DNA of 64,000 bases from Zoroaster sp. YZ-2022 (lineage: Eukaryota; Echinodermata; Asteroidea; Forcipulatida; Zoroasteridae), in the NCBI GenBank assembly GCA_029582265.1, contig CM055816.1:98312446-98376445 (forward strand). Reading direction: 5' to 3'. Made by a program: the position numbers and the translations under genes. Under the pieces are notes generated by a model. It did not search any database and had not been told where the DNA came from. It saw only the letters and a program-made list of their open reading frames with translations. Below, piece by piece: positions 23,837-36,750 of this stretch (within the stretch, counting starts at the first letter, position 1; every line of letters starts with the position of its first letter).

Positions 23837-23936
23837 ACACTTAGCCCTCTCTAAAATACGGTCAATTTGCATGCGGTATCACAGCAAACAATACAGCACT
23901 GTACACTGTTACGAAAGAAACATTTCTAATATTGGG
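23837..23936 (+). repeat. K-type variant segment 6
   Basis: Full K set with the AATATT ending, 923 bp (four units) after K segment 5. Confidence 0.85.
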
Positions 23937-24525
23937 AATAACTTTTAAAGTTTTCAAGGGAGGCCGATAATTTTATATCTAAATTAAAGCTTAGGTTCTC
24001 CCCTTTCAGAAAAACACAATACTTTTGAATTTGGATAATTATTTCGTACTTAAACGGCCTCCATGGACACATAGCCCTCTGTAAAATACCGTCAACTTGC
24101 ATGCGGTTTCACCGCAAACAATACAGCACTATACAGTGTTACAAAAAAACATTTCTATGGTTGGGAATAACTTTTAAAGTTTTCAAGGGAGGCCGATAAT
24201 TTTATATCTAAATTAAAGCTTAGGTTCTCCCCTTTCAGAAAAACACCATACTTTTGAATTTGGATAATTATTTCGTACCTTAAACGGCCTCCATGGACAC
24301 ATAGCCCTCTGTAAAATACCGTCAACTTGCATGCGGTTTCACCGCAAACAATACAGCACTATACAGTGTTACAAAAAAAAATTCTATGGTTGGGAATAAC
24401 TTTTAAAGTTTTCAAGGGAGGCCGATAATTTTATATCTAAATTAAAGCTTAGGTTCTCCCCTTTCAGAAAAACACCATACTTTTGAATTTGGATAATTAT
24501 TTCGTACCTTAAACGGCCTCCATGG

Positions 24526-24625
24526 ACACTTAGCCCTCTCTAAAATACGGTCAATTTGCATGCGGTATCACAGCAAACAATACAGCACTGTACACTGTTA
24601 CGAAAGAAACATTTCTAAGATTGGG
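24526..24625 (+). repeat. K-type variant segment 7
   Basis: Full K set with the AAGATT ending, 689 bp (three units) after K segment 6. Confidence 0.85.
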
Positions 24626-27600
24626 AATAACTTTTAAAGTTTTCAAGGGAGGCCGATAATTTTATATCTAAATTAAAGCTTAGGTTCTCCCCTTTCAGAA
24701 AAACACCATACTTTTGAATTTGGATAATTATTTCGTACCTTAAACGGCCTCCATGGACACATAGCCCTCTGTAAAATACCGTCAACTTGCATGCGGTTTC
24801 ACCGCAAACAATACAGCACTATACAGTGTTACAAAAAAACATTTCTATGGTTGGGAATAACTTTTAAAGTTTTCAAGGGAGGCCGATAATTTTATATCTA
24901 AATTAAAGCTTAGGTTCTCCTTTCAGAAAACACCATACTTTTGAATTTGGATAATTATTTCGTACCTTAAACGGCCTCCATGGACACATAGCCCTCTGTA
25001 AAATACGGTCAACTTGCATGCGGTTTCACCGCAAACAATACAGCACTATACAGTGTTACAAAAAAACATTTCTATGGTTGGGAATAACTTTTAAAGTTTT
25101 CATTGGAGGCCGATAATTTTATATCTAAATTAAAGCTTAGGTTCTCCCCTTTCATAAAACACCATACTTTTTAATTTGGATAATTATTTCGTACCTTAAA
25201 CGGCCTCCATGGACACATAGCCTCTGTAAAATACCGTCAACTTGCATGCGGTTTCACCGCAAACAATACAGCACTATACAGTGTTACAAAAAACATTTCT
25301 ATGGTTGGGAATAACTTTTAAAGTTTTCAAGGGAGGCCGATAATTTTATATCTAAATTAAAGCTTAGGTTCTCCCCTTTCAGAAAAACACTATACTTTTG
25401 AATTTGGATAATTATTTCGTACCTTAAACGGCCTCCATGGACACATAGCCCTCTGTAAAATACCGTCAACTTGCATGCGGTTTCACCGCAAACAATACAG
25501 CACTATACAGTGTTACAAAAAAAACATTTCTATGGTTGGGAATAACTTTTAAAGTTTTCAAGGAAGGTCGATAATTTTATATCTAAATTAAAGCTTAGGT
25601 TCTCCCTTTCAGAAAAAACACCATACATTTGAATTTGGATAATTATTTCGTACCTTAAACTGCCTCCATGGACACATATCCCTCTGTAAAATACCTAAAA
25701 CTTGCATGCGGTTTCACCGCAAACAATACAGCACTATACAGTGTTAAAAAAAACATTTCTATGGTTGGGAATAACTTTTAAAGTTTTCAAGTGAGGCCGA
25801 TAATTTTATATCTAAATTAAAGCTTAGGTTCTCCCCTTTCAGAAAAACACTATACTTTTGAATTTGGATAATTATTTCGTACCTTAAACGGCCTCCATGG
25901 ACACATAGCCCTCTGTAAAATACCGTCAACTTGCATGCGGTTTCACCGCAAACAATACAGCACTATACAGTGTTACAAAAAAATAAATTTCTATGGTTGG
26001 GAATAACTTTTAAAGTTTTCAAGGGAGGCCGATAATTTTATATCTAAATTAAAGCTTAGGTTCTCCCCTTTCTGAAAAATACCATACTTTTGAATTTGGA
26101 TAATTATTTCGTACCTTAAACGGCCTCCATGGACACATAGCCCTCTGTAAAATACCGTCAACTTGCATGCGGTTTCACCGCAAACAATACAGCACTATAC
26201 AGTGTTACAAAAAAAACATTTCTATGGTTGGGAATAACTTTTAAAGTTTTCAAGGGAGGGCCGATAATTTTATATCTATATTAAAGCTCAGGTTCTCCCC
26301 TTTCAGAAAAACACCATACTTTTGAATTTGGATAATTATTTCGTACCTTAAACGGCCTCCATGGACACATAGCCCTCTGTAAAATACGGTCAACTGCATG
26401 CGGTTTCACCGCAAACAATACAGCACTATACAGTGTTACAAAAAAACATTTCTATTGTTGGGAATAACTTTTAAAGTTTTCAATGGAGGCCGATAATTTT
26501 ATATCTAAATTAAAGCTTAGGTTCTCCCCTTTCAGAAAAACACCATACTTTTGAATTTGGATAATTATTTCGTACCTTAAACGGCCTCCATGGACACATA
26601 GCCCTCTGTAAAATACGGTCAACTTGCATGCGGTTTCACCGCAAACAATACAGCACTATACAGTGTTACAAAAAACATTTCTATGGTTGGGAATAACTTT
26701 TAAAGTTTTCAAGGGAGGCCGATAATTTTATATCTAAATTAAAGCTTAGGTTCTCCCTTTCAGAAAAACACCATACTTTTGAATTTGGATAATTATTTCG
26801 TACCTTAAACGGCCTCCATGGACACATAGCCCTCTGTAAAATACCGTCAACTTGCATGCGGTTTCACCGCAAACAATACAGCACTATACAGTGTTACAAA
26901 AAACATTTCTATGGTTGGGAATAACTTTTAAAGTTTTCAAGGGAGGCCGATAATTTTATATCTAAATTAATGCTCAGGTTCTCCCCTTTCAGAAAACACC
27001 ATACTTTTGAATTTGGATAATTATTTCGTACCTTAAACGGCCTCCATGGACACATAGCCCTCTGTAAAATACGGTCAACTTGCATGCGGTTTCACCGCAA
27101 ACAATACAGCACTATACAGTGTTACAAAAAAAACATTTCTATGGTTGGGAATAACTTTTAAAGTTTTCAACGGAGGCCGATAATTTTATATCTAAATTAA
27201 AGCTTAGGTTCTCCCCTTTCAGAAAAACACCATACTTTTGAATTTGGATAATTATTTCGTACCTTAAACGGCCTCCATGGACACATAGCCCTCTGTAAAA
27301 TACGGTCAATTTGCATGCGGTTTCACCGCAAACAATACAGCACTATACAGTGTTACAAATAAAAACATTTCTATGGTTGGGAATAACTTTTAAAGTTTTC
27401 AAGGGAGGCCGATAATTTTATATCTAAATTAAAGCTTAGGTTCTCCCTTTCAGAAAAAACCATACTTTTGAATTTGGATAATTATTTCGTACCTTAAACG
27501 GCCTCCATGGACACATAGCCCTCTGTAAAATACTGTCAACTTGCATGCGGTTTCACCGCAAACAATACAGCACTATACAGTGTTACAAAAAACATTTCTA

Positions 27601-30478
27601 TGGTTGGGAATAACTTTTAAAGTTTTCAAGGAGGCCGATAATTTTATATCTAAATTAAAGCTTAGATTCCCCCTTTCAGAAAAACACCATACTTTTGAAT
27701 TTGGATAATTATTTCGTACCTTAAACGGCCTCCATGGACACATAGCCCTCTGTAAAATACCGTCAACTTGCATGCGGTTTCACCGCAAACAATACAGCAC
27801 TATACAGTGTTACAAAAACAATTCTATGGTTGGGAATAACTTTTAAAGTTTTGAAGGGAGGCCGATAATTTTATATCTAAATTAAAGCTTAGGTTCTCCC
27901 CTTTCAGAAAAACACCATACTTTTGAATTTGGATAATTATTTCGTACCTTAAACGGCCTCCATGGACACATAGCCCTCTGTAAAATACCGTCAACTTGCA
28001 TGCGGTTTCACCGCAAACAATACAGCACTATACAGTGTTACAAAAAAACATTTCTATGGTTGGGAATAACTTTTAAAGTTTTCAAGGGAGGCCGATAATG
28101 TTATATCTAAATTAAAGCTTAGGTTCTCCCCTTTCAGAAAAACACTACACTTTTGAATTTGGATAATTATTTCGTACCTTAAACGGCCTCCATGGACACA
28201 TAGCCCTCTGTAAAATACCGTCAACTTGCATGCGGTTTCACCGCAAACAATACAGCACTATACAGTGTTACAACAAAAACATTTCTATGGTTGGGAATAA
28301 CTTTTAAAGTTTTCAAGGAAGGCCGATAATTTTATCTAAATTAAAGCTTAGGTTCTCCATTTCAGAAAAACACCATACTTTTTGAATTTGGATAATTATT
28401 TCGTACCTTAAACGGCCTCCATGGACACATAGCCCTCTGTAAAATACCGTCAACTTGCATGCGGTTTCACCGCAAACAATACAGCACTATACAGTGTTAC
28501 AAAAAAACATTTCTATGGTTGGGAATAACTTTTAAAGTTTTCAAGGGAGGCCGATAATTTTATATCTAAATTAAAGCTTAGGTTTCCCTTTCAGAAAAAC
28601 ACTATACTTTTGAATTTGGATAATTATTTCGTACCTTAAACGGCCTCCATGGACACATAGCCCTCTGTAAAATACCGTCAACTTGCATGCGGTTTCACCG
28701 CAAACAATACAGCACTATACAGTGTTACAAAAAAACATTTCTATGGTTGGGAATAACTTTTAAAGTTTTCAAGGGAGGCCGATAATTTTATATCTAAATT
28801 AAAGCTTCGGGTTCTCCCCTTTCAGAAAAACCCAATACTTTTGAATTTGGATAATTATTTCGTACCTTAAACGGCCTCCATGGACACATAGCCCTCTGTA
28901 AAATACGGTCAATTTGCATGCGGTTTCACCGCAAACAATACAGCACTATACAGTGTTACAAAAACATTTCTATGGTTGGGAATAACTTTTAAAGTTTTCA
29001 AGGAGGCCGATAATTTTATATCTAAATTAAAGCTTAGGTTCTCCTTTCAGAAAAACACCATACTTTTGAATTTGGATAATTATTTCGTACCTTAAACGGC
29101 CTCCATGGACACATAGCCCTCTGTAAAATACCGTCAACTTGCATGCGGTTTCACCGCAAACAATACAGCACTATACAGTGTTACAAAAAACATTTCTATG
29201 GTTGGGAATAACTTTTAAAGTTTTCAAGGGAGGCCGATAATTGTATATCTAAATTAAATCGTAGGTTCTCCCCTTTCAGAAAAAACACCATACTTTTGAA
29301 TTTGGATAATTATTTCGTACCTTAAACGGCCTCCATGGACACTAGCCCTCTGTAAAATACCATCAACTTGCATGCGGTTTCACCGCAAACAATACAGCAC
29401 TATACAGTGTTACAAAAAAACATTTCTATGGTTGGGAATAACATTTAAAGTTTTCAAGTGAGGTCGATAATTTTATATCTAAATTAAAGCTTAGGTTCTC
29501 CGCTTTCAGAAAACACCATACTTTTGAATTTGGATAATTATTTCGTACCTTAAACGGCCTCCATGGACACATAGCCCTCTGTAAAATACGGTCAACTTGC
29601 ATGCGGTTTCACCGCAAACAATACAGCACTATACAGTGTTAAAAAAAACATTTCTGTGGTTGGGAATAACTTTTAAAGTTTTCAAGGGAGGCCGATAATT
29701 TTATATCTAAATTAAAGCTCAGGTTCTCTCCTTTCAGAAAAAGACCATACTTTTGAATTTGGATAATTAGTTCGTACCTTAAACGGCCTCCATGAACACA
29801 TAGCCCTCTGTAAAATACGGTCAACTTGCATGCGGTTTCACCGCAAACAATACAGCACTATACAGTGTTACAAAAAACATTTCTATGGTTGGGAATAACT
29901 TTTAAAGTGAGGCCGATAATTTTATATCTAAATTAAAGCTTAGGTTCTCCCCTTTCAGAAAAACACCATACTTTTGAATTTGGATAATTATTTCGTACCT
30001 TAAACGGCCTCCAAGGAACAAATGCCCTCTCTAAAATACGGTCAATTTGCATGCGGTTTCACCGCAAACAATACTGAACTATACAGTGTTACGAAAGAAA
30101 CATTTCTATGGTTGGGAATAACTTTTAAAGTTTTCAAGGGAGGCCGATAATTTTATATCTAAATTAAAGCTCAGGTTCTCCCCTTTCAGAAAAACCCAAT
30201 ACTTTTGAATTTGGATAATTATTTCGTACCTTAAACGGCCTCCATGGACACATAGCCCTCTGTAAAATACCGTCAACTTGCATGCGGTTTCACCGCAAAC
30301 AATACAGCACTATACAGTGTTACAAAAAAAACATTTCTATGGTTGGGAATAACTTTTAAAGTTTTCAAGGGAGGCCGATAATTTTATATCTAAATTAAAG
30401 CTTAGGTTCTCCCCTTTCAGAAAAACACCATACTTTTGAATTTGGATAATTATTTCGTACCTTAAACGGCCTCCATGG

Positions 30479-30578
30479 ACACTTAGCCCTCTCTAAAATA
30501 CGGTCAATTTGCATGCGGTTTCACCGCAAACAATACAGCACTGTACACTGTTACGAAAGAAACATTTCTAATATTGGG
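30479..30578 (+). repeat. K-type variant segment 8 (hairpin retained)
   Basis: CTCTCTAAAA, CGGTCAATTT, CACTGTACACTG and the AATATT ending, but with the ordinary TGCGGTTTCACCGCA hairpin. A weaker K-like unit (CTCTCTAAAA and GAAAGAAACATTTC, but CTATACAGTG) lies 462 bp upstream at about 30013-30110. Confidence 0.8.
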
Positions 30579-31161
30579 AATAACTTTTAAAGTTTTCAAG
30601 GGAGGCCGATAATTTTATATCTAAATTAAAGCTCAGGTTCTCCCCTTTCAGAAAAACACCATACTTTTGAATTTGGATAATTATTTCGTACCTTAAACGG
30701 CCTCCATGGACACATAGCCCTCTGTAAAATACCGTCAACTTGCATGCGGTTTCACCGCAAACAATACAGCACTATACAGTGTTACAAAAAAAAACATTTC
30801 TATGGTTGGGAATAACTTTTAAAGTTTTCAAGGGAGGCCGATAATTTTATATCTAAATTAAAGCTTAGGTTCTCCCCTTTCAGAAAAACACCATACTTTT
30901 GAATTTGGATAATTATTTCGTACCTTAAACGGCCTCCATGGACACAGCCCTCTGTAAAATACCGTCAACTTGCATGCGGTTTCACCGCAAACAATACAGC
31001 ACTATACAGTGTTAACATTTCTATTGTTGGGAATAACTTTTAAAGTTTTCAAGGAGGCCGATAATTTTATATCTAAATTAAAGCTTAGGTTCTCTCCTTT
31101 CAGAAAAACACCATACTTTTGAATTTGGATAATTATTTCGTACCTTAAACGGCCTCCATGG

Positions 31162-31261
31162 ACACTTAGCCCTCTGTAAAATACGGTCAACTTGCATGCG
31201 GTTTCACCGCAAACAATACAGCACTGTACACTGTTACGACAGAAACATTTCTAATATTGGG
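31162..31261 (+). repeat. K-type variant segment 9 (mosaic)
   Basis: Ordinary CTCTGTAAAATACGG and hairpin, followed by CACTGTACACTG, TTACGACAGAAAC and the AATATT ending. The switch from ordinary to K sequence falls within the unit. Confidence 0.8.
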
Positions 31262-34161
31262 AATAACTTTTAAAGTTTTCAAGGAGGCCGATAATTTTAT
31301 ATCTAAATTAAAAGCTCAGGTTCTCGCCTTTCAGAAAAACACCATACTTTTGAATTTGGATAATTATTTCGTACCTTAAACGGCCTCCATGGACACATAG
31401 CCCTCTGTAAAATACCGTCAACTTGCATGCGGTTTCACCGCAAACAATACAGCACTATACAGTGTTACAAAAAAAACATTTCTATGGTTGGGAATAACTT
31501 TTAAAGTTTTCAAAGGGAGGCCGATAATTTTATATCTAAATTAAAGCTTAGGTTCTCCCCTTTCAGAAAAACACCATACTTTTGAATTTGGATAATTATT
31601 TCGTACCTTAAACGGCCTCCATGGACACATAGCCCTCTGTAAAATACCGTCAACTTGCATGCGGTTTCACCGCAAACAATACAGCACTATACAGTGTTAC
31701 AAAAAAACATTTCTATGGTTGGGAATAACTTTTAAAGTTTTCAAGGGAGGCCGATAATTTTATATCTAAATTAAAGCTTAGGTTCTCCCTTTCAGAAAAA
31801 CACCATACTTTTGAATTTGGATAATTATTTCGTACCTTAAACGGCCTCCATGGACACATAGCCCTCTGTAAAATACCGTCAACTTGCATGCGGTTTCACC
31901 GCAAACAATACAGCACTATACAGTGTTACAACAAAAACATTTCTATGGTTGGGAATAACTTTTAAAGTTTTCAAGGGAGGTCGATAATTTTATATCTAAA
32001 TTAAAGCTCAGGTTCTCCCCTTTCAGAAAAACACCATACTTTTGAATTTGGATAATTATTTCGTACCTTAAACGGCCTCCATGGACACATAGCCCTCTGT
32101 AAAATACCGTCAACTTGCATGCGGTTTCACCGCAAACAATACAGCACTATACAGTGTTACAACAAAAAAACATTTCTATGGTTGGGAATAACTTTTAAAG
32201 TTTTCAAGGGAGGCCGATAATTTTATATCTAAATTAAAGCTTAGGTTCTCCCCTTTCAGAAAAACACCATACTTTTGAATTTGGATAATTATTTCGTACC
32301 TTAAACGGCCTCCATGGACACTTAGCCCTCTCTAAAATACGGTCAATTTGCATGCGGTTTCACCGCAAACAATACAGCACTATACAGTGTTACAAAAAAA
32401 CATTTCTAGGGTTGGGAATAACTTTTAAAGTTTTCAAGGGAGGCCGATAATTTTATATCTAAATTAAAGCTCAGGTTCTCCCCTTTCAGAAAAACACCAT
32501 ACTTTTGAATTTGGATAATTATTTCGTACCTTAAACGGCCTCCATGGACACATAGCCCTCTGTAAAATACCGTCAACTTGCATGCGGTTTCACCGCAAAC
32601 AATACAGCACTATACAGTGTTACAAAAACATTTCTATGGTTGGGAATAACTTTTAAAGTTTTCAAGGGAGGCCGATAATTTTATATCTAAATTAAAGCTT
32701 AGGTTCTCCCCTTTCAGAAAAACACCATACTTTTGAATTTGGATAATTATTTCGTACCTTAAACGGCCTCCATGGACACTTAGCCCTCTCTAAAATACGG
32801 TCAATTTGCATGCGGTTTCACCGCAAACAATACAGCACTATACAGTGTTACAAAAAAACATTTCTAGGGTTGGGAATAACTTTTAAAGTTTTCAAGGGAG
32901 GCCGATAATTTTATATCTAAATTAAATCGTAGGTTCTCCCCTTTCAGAAAAACACCATACTTTTCAATTTGGATAATTATTTCGTACCTTAAACGGCCTC
33001 CACGGACACATAGCCTTCTGTAAAATACCGTCAACTTGCATGCGGTTTCACCGCAAACAATACAGCACTATACAGTGTTACAAAAAAAACATTTCTATGG
33101 TTGGGAATAACTTTTAAAGTTTTCAAGGGAGGCCGATAATTTTATATCTAAATTAAAGCTTAGGTTCTCCCCTTTCAGAAAAACACTATACTTTTGAATT
33201 TGGATAATTATTTCGTACCTTAAACGGCCTCCATGGACACATAGCCCTCTGTAAAATACCGTCAACTTGCATGCGGTTTCACCGCAAACAATACAGCACT
33301 ATACAGTGTTACAACAAAAAACATTTCTATGGTTGCGAATAACTTTTAAAGTTTTCAAGGGAGGTCGATCATTTTATATCTAAATTAAAGCTCAGGTTCT
33401 CCCCTTTCAGAAAAACCCAATACTTTTGAATTTGGATAATTATTTCGTACCTTAAACGGCCTCCATGGACACATAGCCCTCTGTAAAATACCGTCAACTT
33501 GCATGCGGTTTCACCGCAAACAATACAGCACTATACAGTGTTACAAAAAAAACATTTCTATGGTTGGGAATAACTTTTAAAGTTTTCAAGTGAGGCCGAT
33601 AATTTTATATCTAAATTAAAGCTTAGGTTCTCCCCTTTCAGAAAAACACTATACTTTTGAATTTGGATAATTATTTCGTACCTTAAACGGCATCCATGGA
33701 CACATAGCCCTCTGTAAAATACCGTCAACTTGCATGCGGTTTCACCGCAAACAATACAGCACTATACAGTGTTACAACAAAAAACATTTCTATGGTTGGG
33801 AATAACTTTTAAAGTTTTCAAGGGAGGTCGATAATTTTATATCTAAATTAAAGCTCAGGTTCTCCCCTTTCAGAAAAACACCATACTTTTGAATTTGGAT
33901 AATTATTTCGTACCTTAAACGGCCTCCATGGACACATAGCCCTCTGTAAAATACCGTCAACTTGCATGCGGTTTCACCGCAAACAATACAGCACTATACA
34001 GTGTTACAAAAAAACATTTCTATGCTTGGGAATAACTTTTAAAGTTTTCAAGGGAGGCCGATAATTTTATATCTAAATTAAAGCTTAGGTTCTCCCCTTT
34101 CAGAAAAACACCATACTTTTGAATTTGGATAATTATTTCGTACCTTAAACGGCCTCCATGG

Positions 34162-34261
34162 ACACTTAGCCCTCTCTAAAATACGGTCAATTTGCATGCG
34201 GTATCACAGCAAACAATACAGCACTGTACACTGTTACGAAAGAAACATTTCTAAGATTGGG
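34162..34261 (+). repeat. K-type variant segment 10
   Basis: Full K set with GGTATCACAGC and the AAGATT ending, 3000 bp (13 units) after K segment 9. It is the last clear K copy before block C. Confidence 0.85.
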
Positions 34262-36250
34262 AATAACTTTTAAAGTTTTCAAGGGAGGCCGATAATTTTA
34301 TATCTAAATTAAAGCTTAGGTTCTCCCCTTTCAGAAAAAACACCATACTTTTGAATTTGGATAATTATTTCGTACCTTAAACGGCCTCCATGGACACATA
34401 GCCCTCTGTAAAATACCGTCAACTTGCATGCGGTTTCACCGCAAACAATACAGCACAATACAGTGTTACAAAAAAAACATTTCTATGGTTGGGAATAACT
34501 TTTAAAGTTTTCAAGGTAGGCCGATAATTTTATATCTAAATTAAAGCTCAGGTTCTCCCCTTTCAGAAAAACCCAATACTTTTGAATTTGGATAATTATT
34601 TCGTACCTTAAACGGCCTCCATGGACACTTAGCCCTCTCTAAAATACGGTCAATTTGCATGCGGTTTCACCGCAAACAATACAGCACTATACAGTGTTAC
34701 AAAAACATTTCTAGGATTGGGAATAACTTTTAAAGTTTTCAAGGGAGGCCGATAATTTTATATCTAAATTAAAGCTTAGGTTCTCCCCTTTCAGAAAACA
34801 CCATACTTTTGAATTTGGATAATTATTTCGTACCTTAAACGGCCTCCATGGACACATAGCCCTCTGTAAAATACCGTCAACTTGCATGCGGTTTCACCGC
34901 AAACAATACAGCACTATACAGTGTTACAAAAAAACATTTCTATGGTTGGGAATAACTTTTAAAGTTTTCAATGGAGGCCGATAATTTTATATCTAAATTA
35001 AAGCTTAGGTTCTCCCCTTTCAGAAAACACCATACTTTTGAATTTGGATAATTATTTCGTACCTTAAACGGCCTCCATGGACACATAGCCCTCTGTAAAA
35101 TACGGTCAACTTGCATGCGGTTTCACCGCAAACAATACAGCACTATACAGTGTTACAAAAAAAACATTTCTATGGTTGGGAATAACTTTTAAAGTTTTCA
35201 AGGGAGGCCGATAATTTTATATCTAAATTAAAGCTCAGGTTCTCTCCTTTCAGAAAAACACCATACTTTTGAATTTGGATAATTATTTCGTACCTTAAAC
35301 GGCCTCCATGGACACATAGCCCTCTGTAAAATACCGTCAACTTGCATGCGGTTTCACCGCAAACAATACAGCACTATACAGTGTTACAACAAAAAAACAT
35401 TTCTATGGTTGGGAATAACTTTTAAAGTTTTCAAGGGAGGCCGATAATTTTATATCTAAATTAAAGCTTAGGTTCTCCCCTTTCAGAAAACACCATACTT
35501 TTGAATTTGGATAATTATTTCGTACCTTAAACGGCCTCCATGGACACATAGCCCTCTGTAAAATACCGTCAACTTGCATGCGGTTTCACCGCAAACAATA
35601 CAGCACTATACAGTGTTACAAAAAAAACATTTCTATGGTTGGGAATAACTTTTAAAGTTTTCAAGGGAGGCCGATAATTTTATATCTAAATTAAAGCTTA
35701 GCTTCTCCCCCTTTCAGAAAAACACCATACTTTTGAATTTGGATAATTATTTCGTACCTTAAACGGCCTCCATGGACACTTAGCCCTCTGAAAAATACGG
35801 TCAACTTGCATGCGGTTTCACCGCAAACAATACAGCACTATACAGTGTTACAAAAAAACATTTCTATGGTTGGGAATATCTTTTAAAGTTTTCAAGGGAG
35901 GCCGATAATTTTATATCTAAATTAAAAGCAGGTTCTCCCTTTCAGAAAATCACCAATACTTTTGAATTTGGATAATTATTTCGTACCTTAAACGGCCTCC
36001 ATGGACACATAGCCCTCTGTAAAATACCGTCAACTTGCATGCGGTTTCACCGCAAACAATACAGCACTATACAGTGTTACAAAAAAAACATTTCTATGGT
36101 TGGGAATAACTTTTAAAGTTTTCAAGGAGGCCGATAATTTTATATCTAAATTAAAGCTCAGGTTCTCCTTTCAGAAAAACACCATACTTTTGAATTTGGA
36201 TAATTATTTCGTACCTTAAACGGCCTCCATGGACACATAGCCCTCTTTTT

Positions 36251-36750
36251 NNNNNNNNNNNNNNNNNNNNNNNNNNNNNNNNNNNNNNNNNNNNNNNNNN
36301 NNNNNNNNNNNNNNNNNNNNNNNNNNNNNNNNNNNNNNNNNNNNNNNNNNNNNNNNNNNNNNNNNNNNNNNNNNNNNNNNNNNNNNNNNNNNNNNNNNNN
36401 NNNNNNNNNNNNNNNNNNNNNNNNNNNNNNNNNNNNNNNNNNNNNNNNNNNNNNNNNNNNNNNNNNNNNNNNNNNNNNNNNNNNNNNNNNNNNNNNNNNN
36501 NNNNNNNNNNNNNNNNNNNNNNNNNNNNNNNNNNNNNNNNNNNNNNNNNNNNNNNNNNNNNNNNNNNNNNNNNNNNNNNNNNNNNNNNNNNNNNNNNNNN
36601 NNNNNNNNNNNNNNNNNNNNNNNNNNNNNNNNNNNNNNNNNNNNNNNNNNNNNNNNNNNNNNNNNNNNNNNNNNNNNNNNNNNNNNNNNNNNNNNNNNNN
36701 NNNNNNNNNNNNNNNNNNNNNNNNNNNNNNNNNNNNNNNNNNNNNNNNNN
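36251..36750. other. Assembly gap (500 N)
   Basis: Exactly 500 unknown bases, a placeholder. The left edge ends CATAGCCCTC and five T; the right edge starts ATAAATTGCACGCGG. Unit type changes across this gap from block B to block C, so the true missing length and content may be large. Confidence 0.98.

Larger units (their letters stand above)
19757..36250 (+). repeat. Satellite array, block B, right of transposon (~71 units)
   Basis: Continues the unit interrupted at 17985 in the same phase and orientation, with a mean period close to 230 bp. Most units have full-length homopolymers (AACTTTTAAAG, CAAGGGAGG, CTCCCCTTTCAG) and CCGTCAAC. Two changes recur: AAAGCTCAGG for AAAGCTTAGG, and ACACTTAGCCCTCTC ahead of K-type or K-like units. 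A few units have CTAGGGTTGGG (for example near 15934, 32405 and 32870), which becomes the norm in block C. Small indels are scattered: about 9 bp lost at 29907-29912 and the A run lost near 31013. The last unit runs into the second gap after CATAGCCCTC. I see no gene, other mobile element or non-satellite stretch in this interval. Confidence 0.95.
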
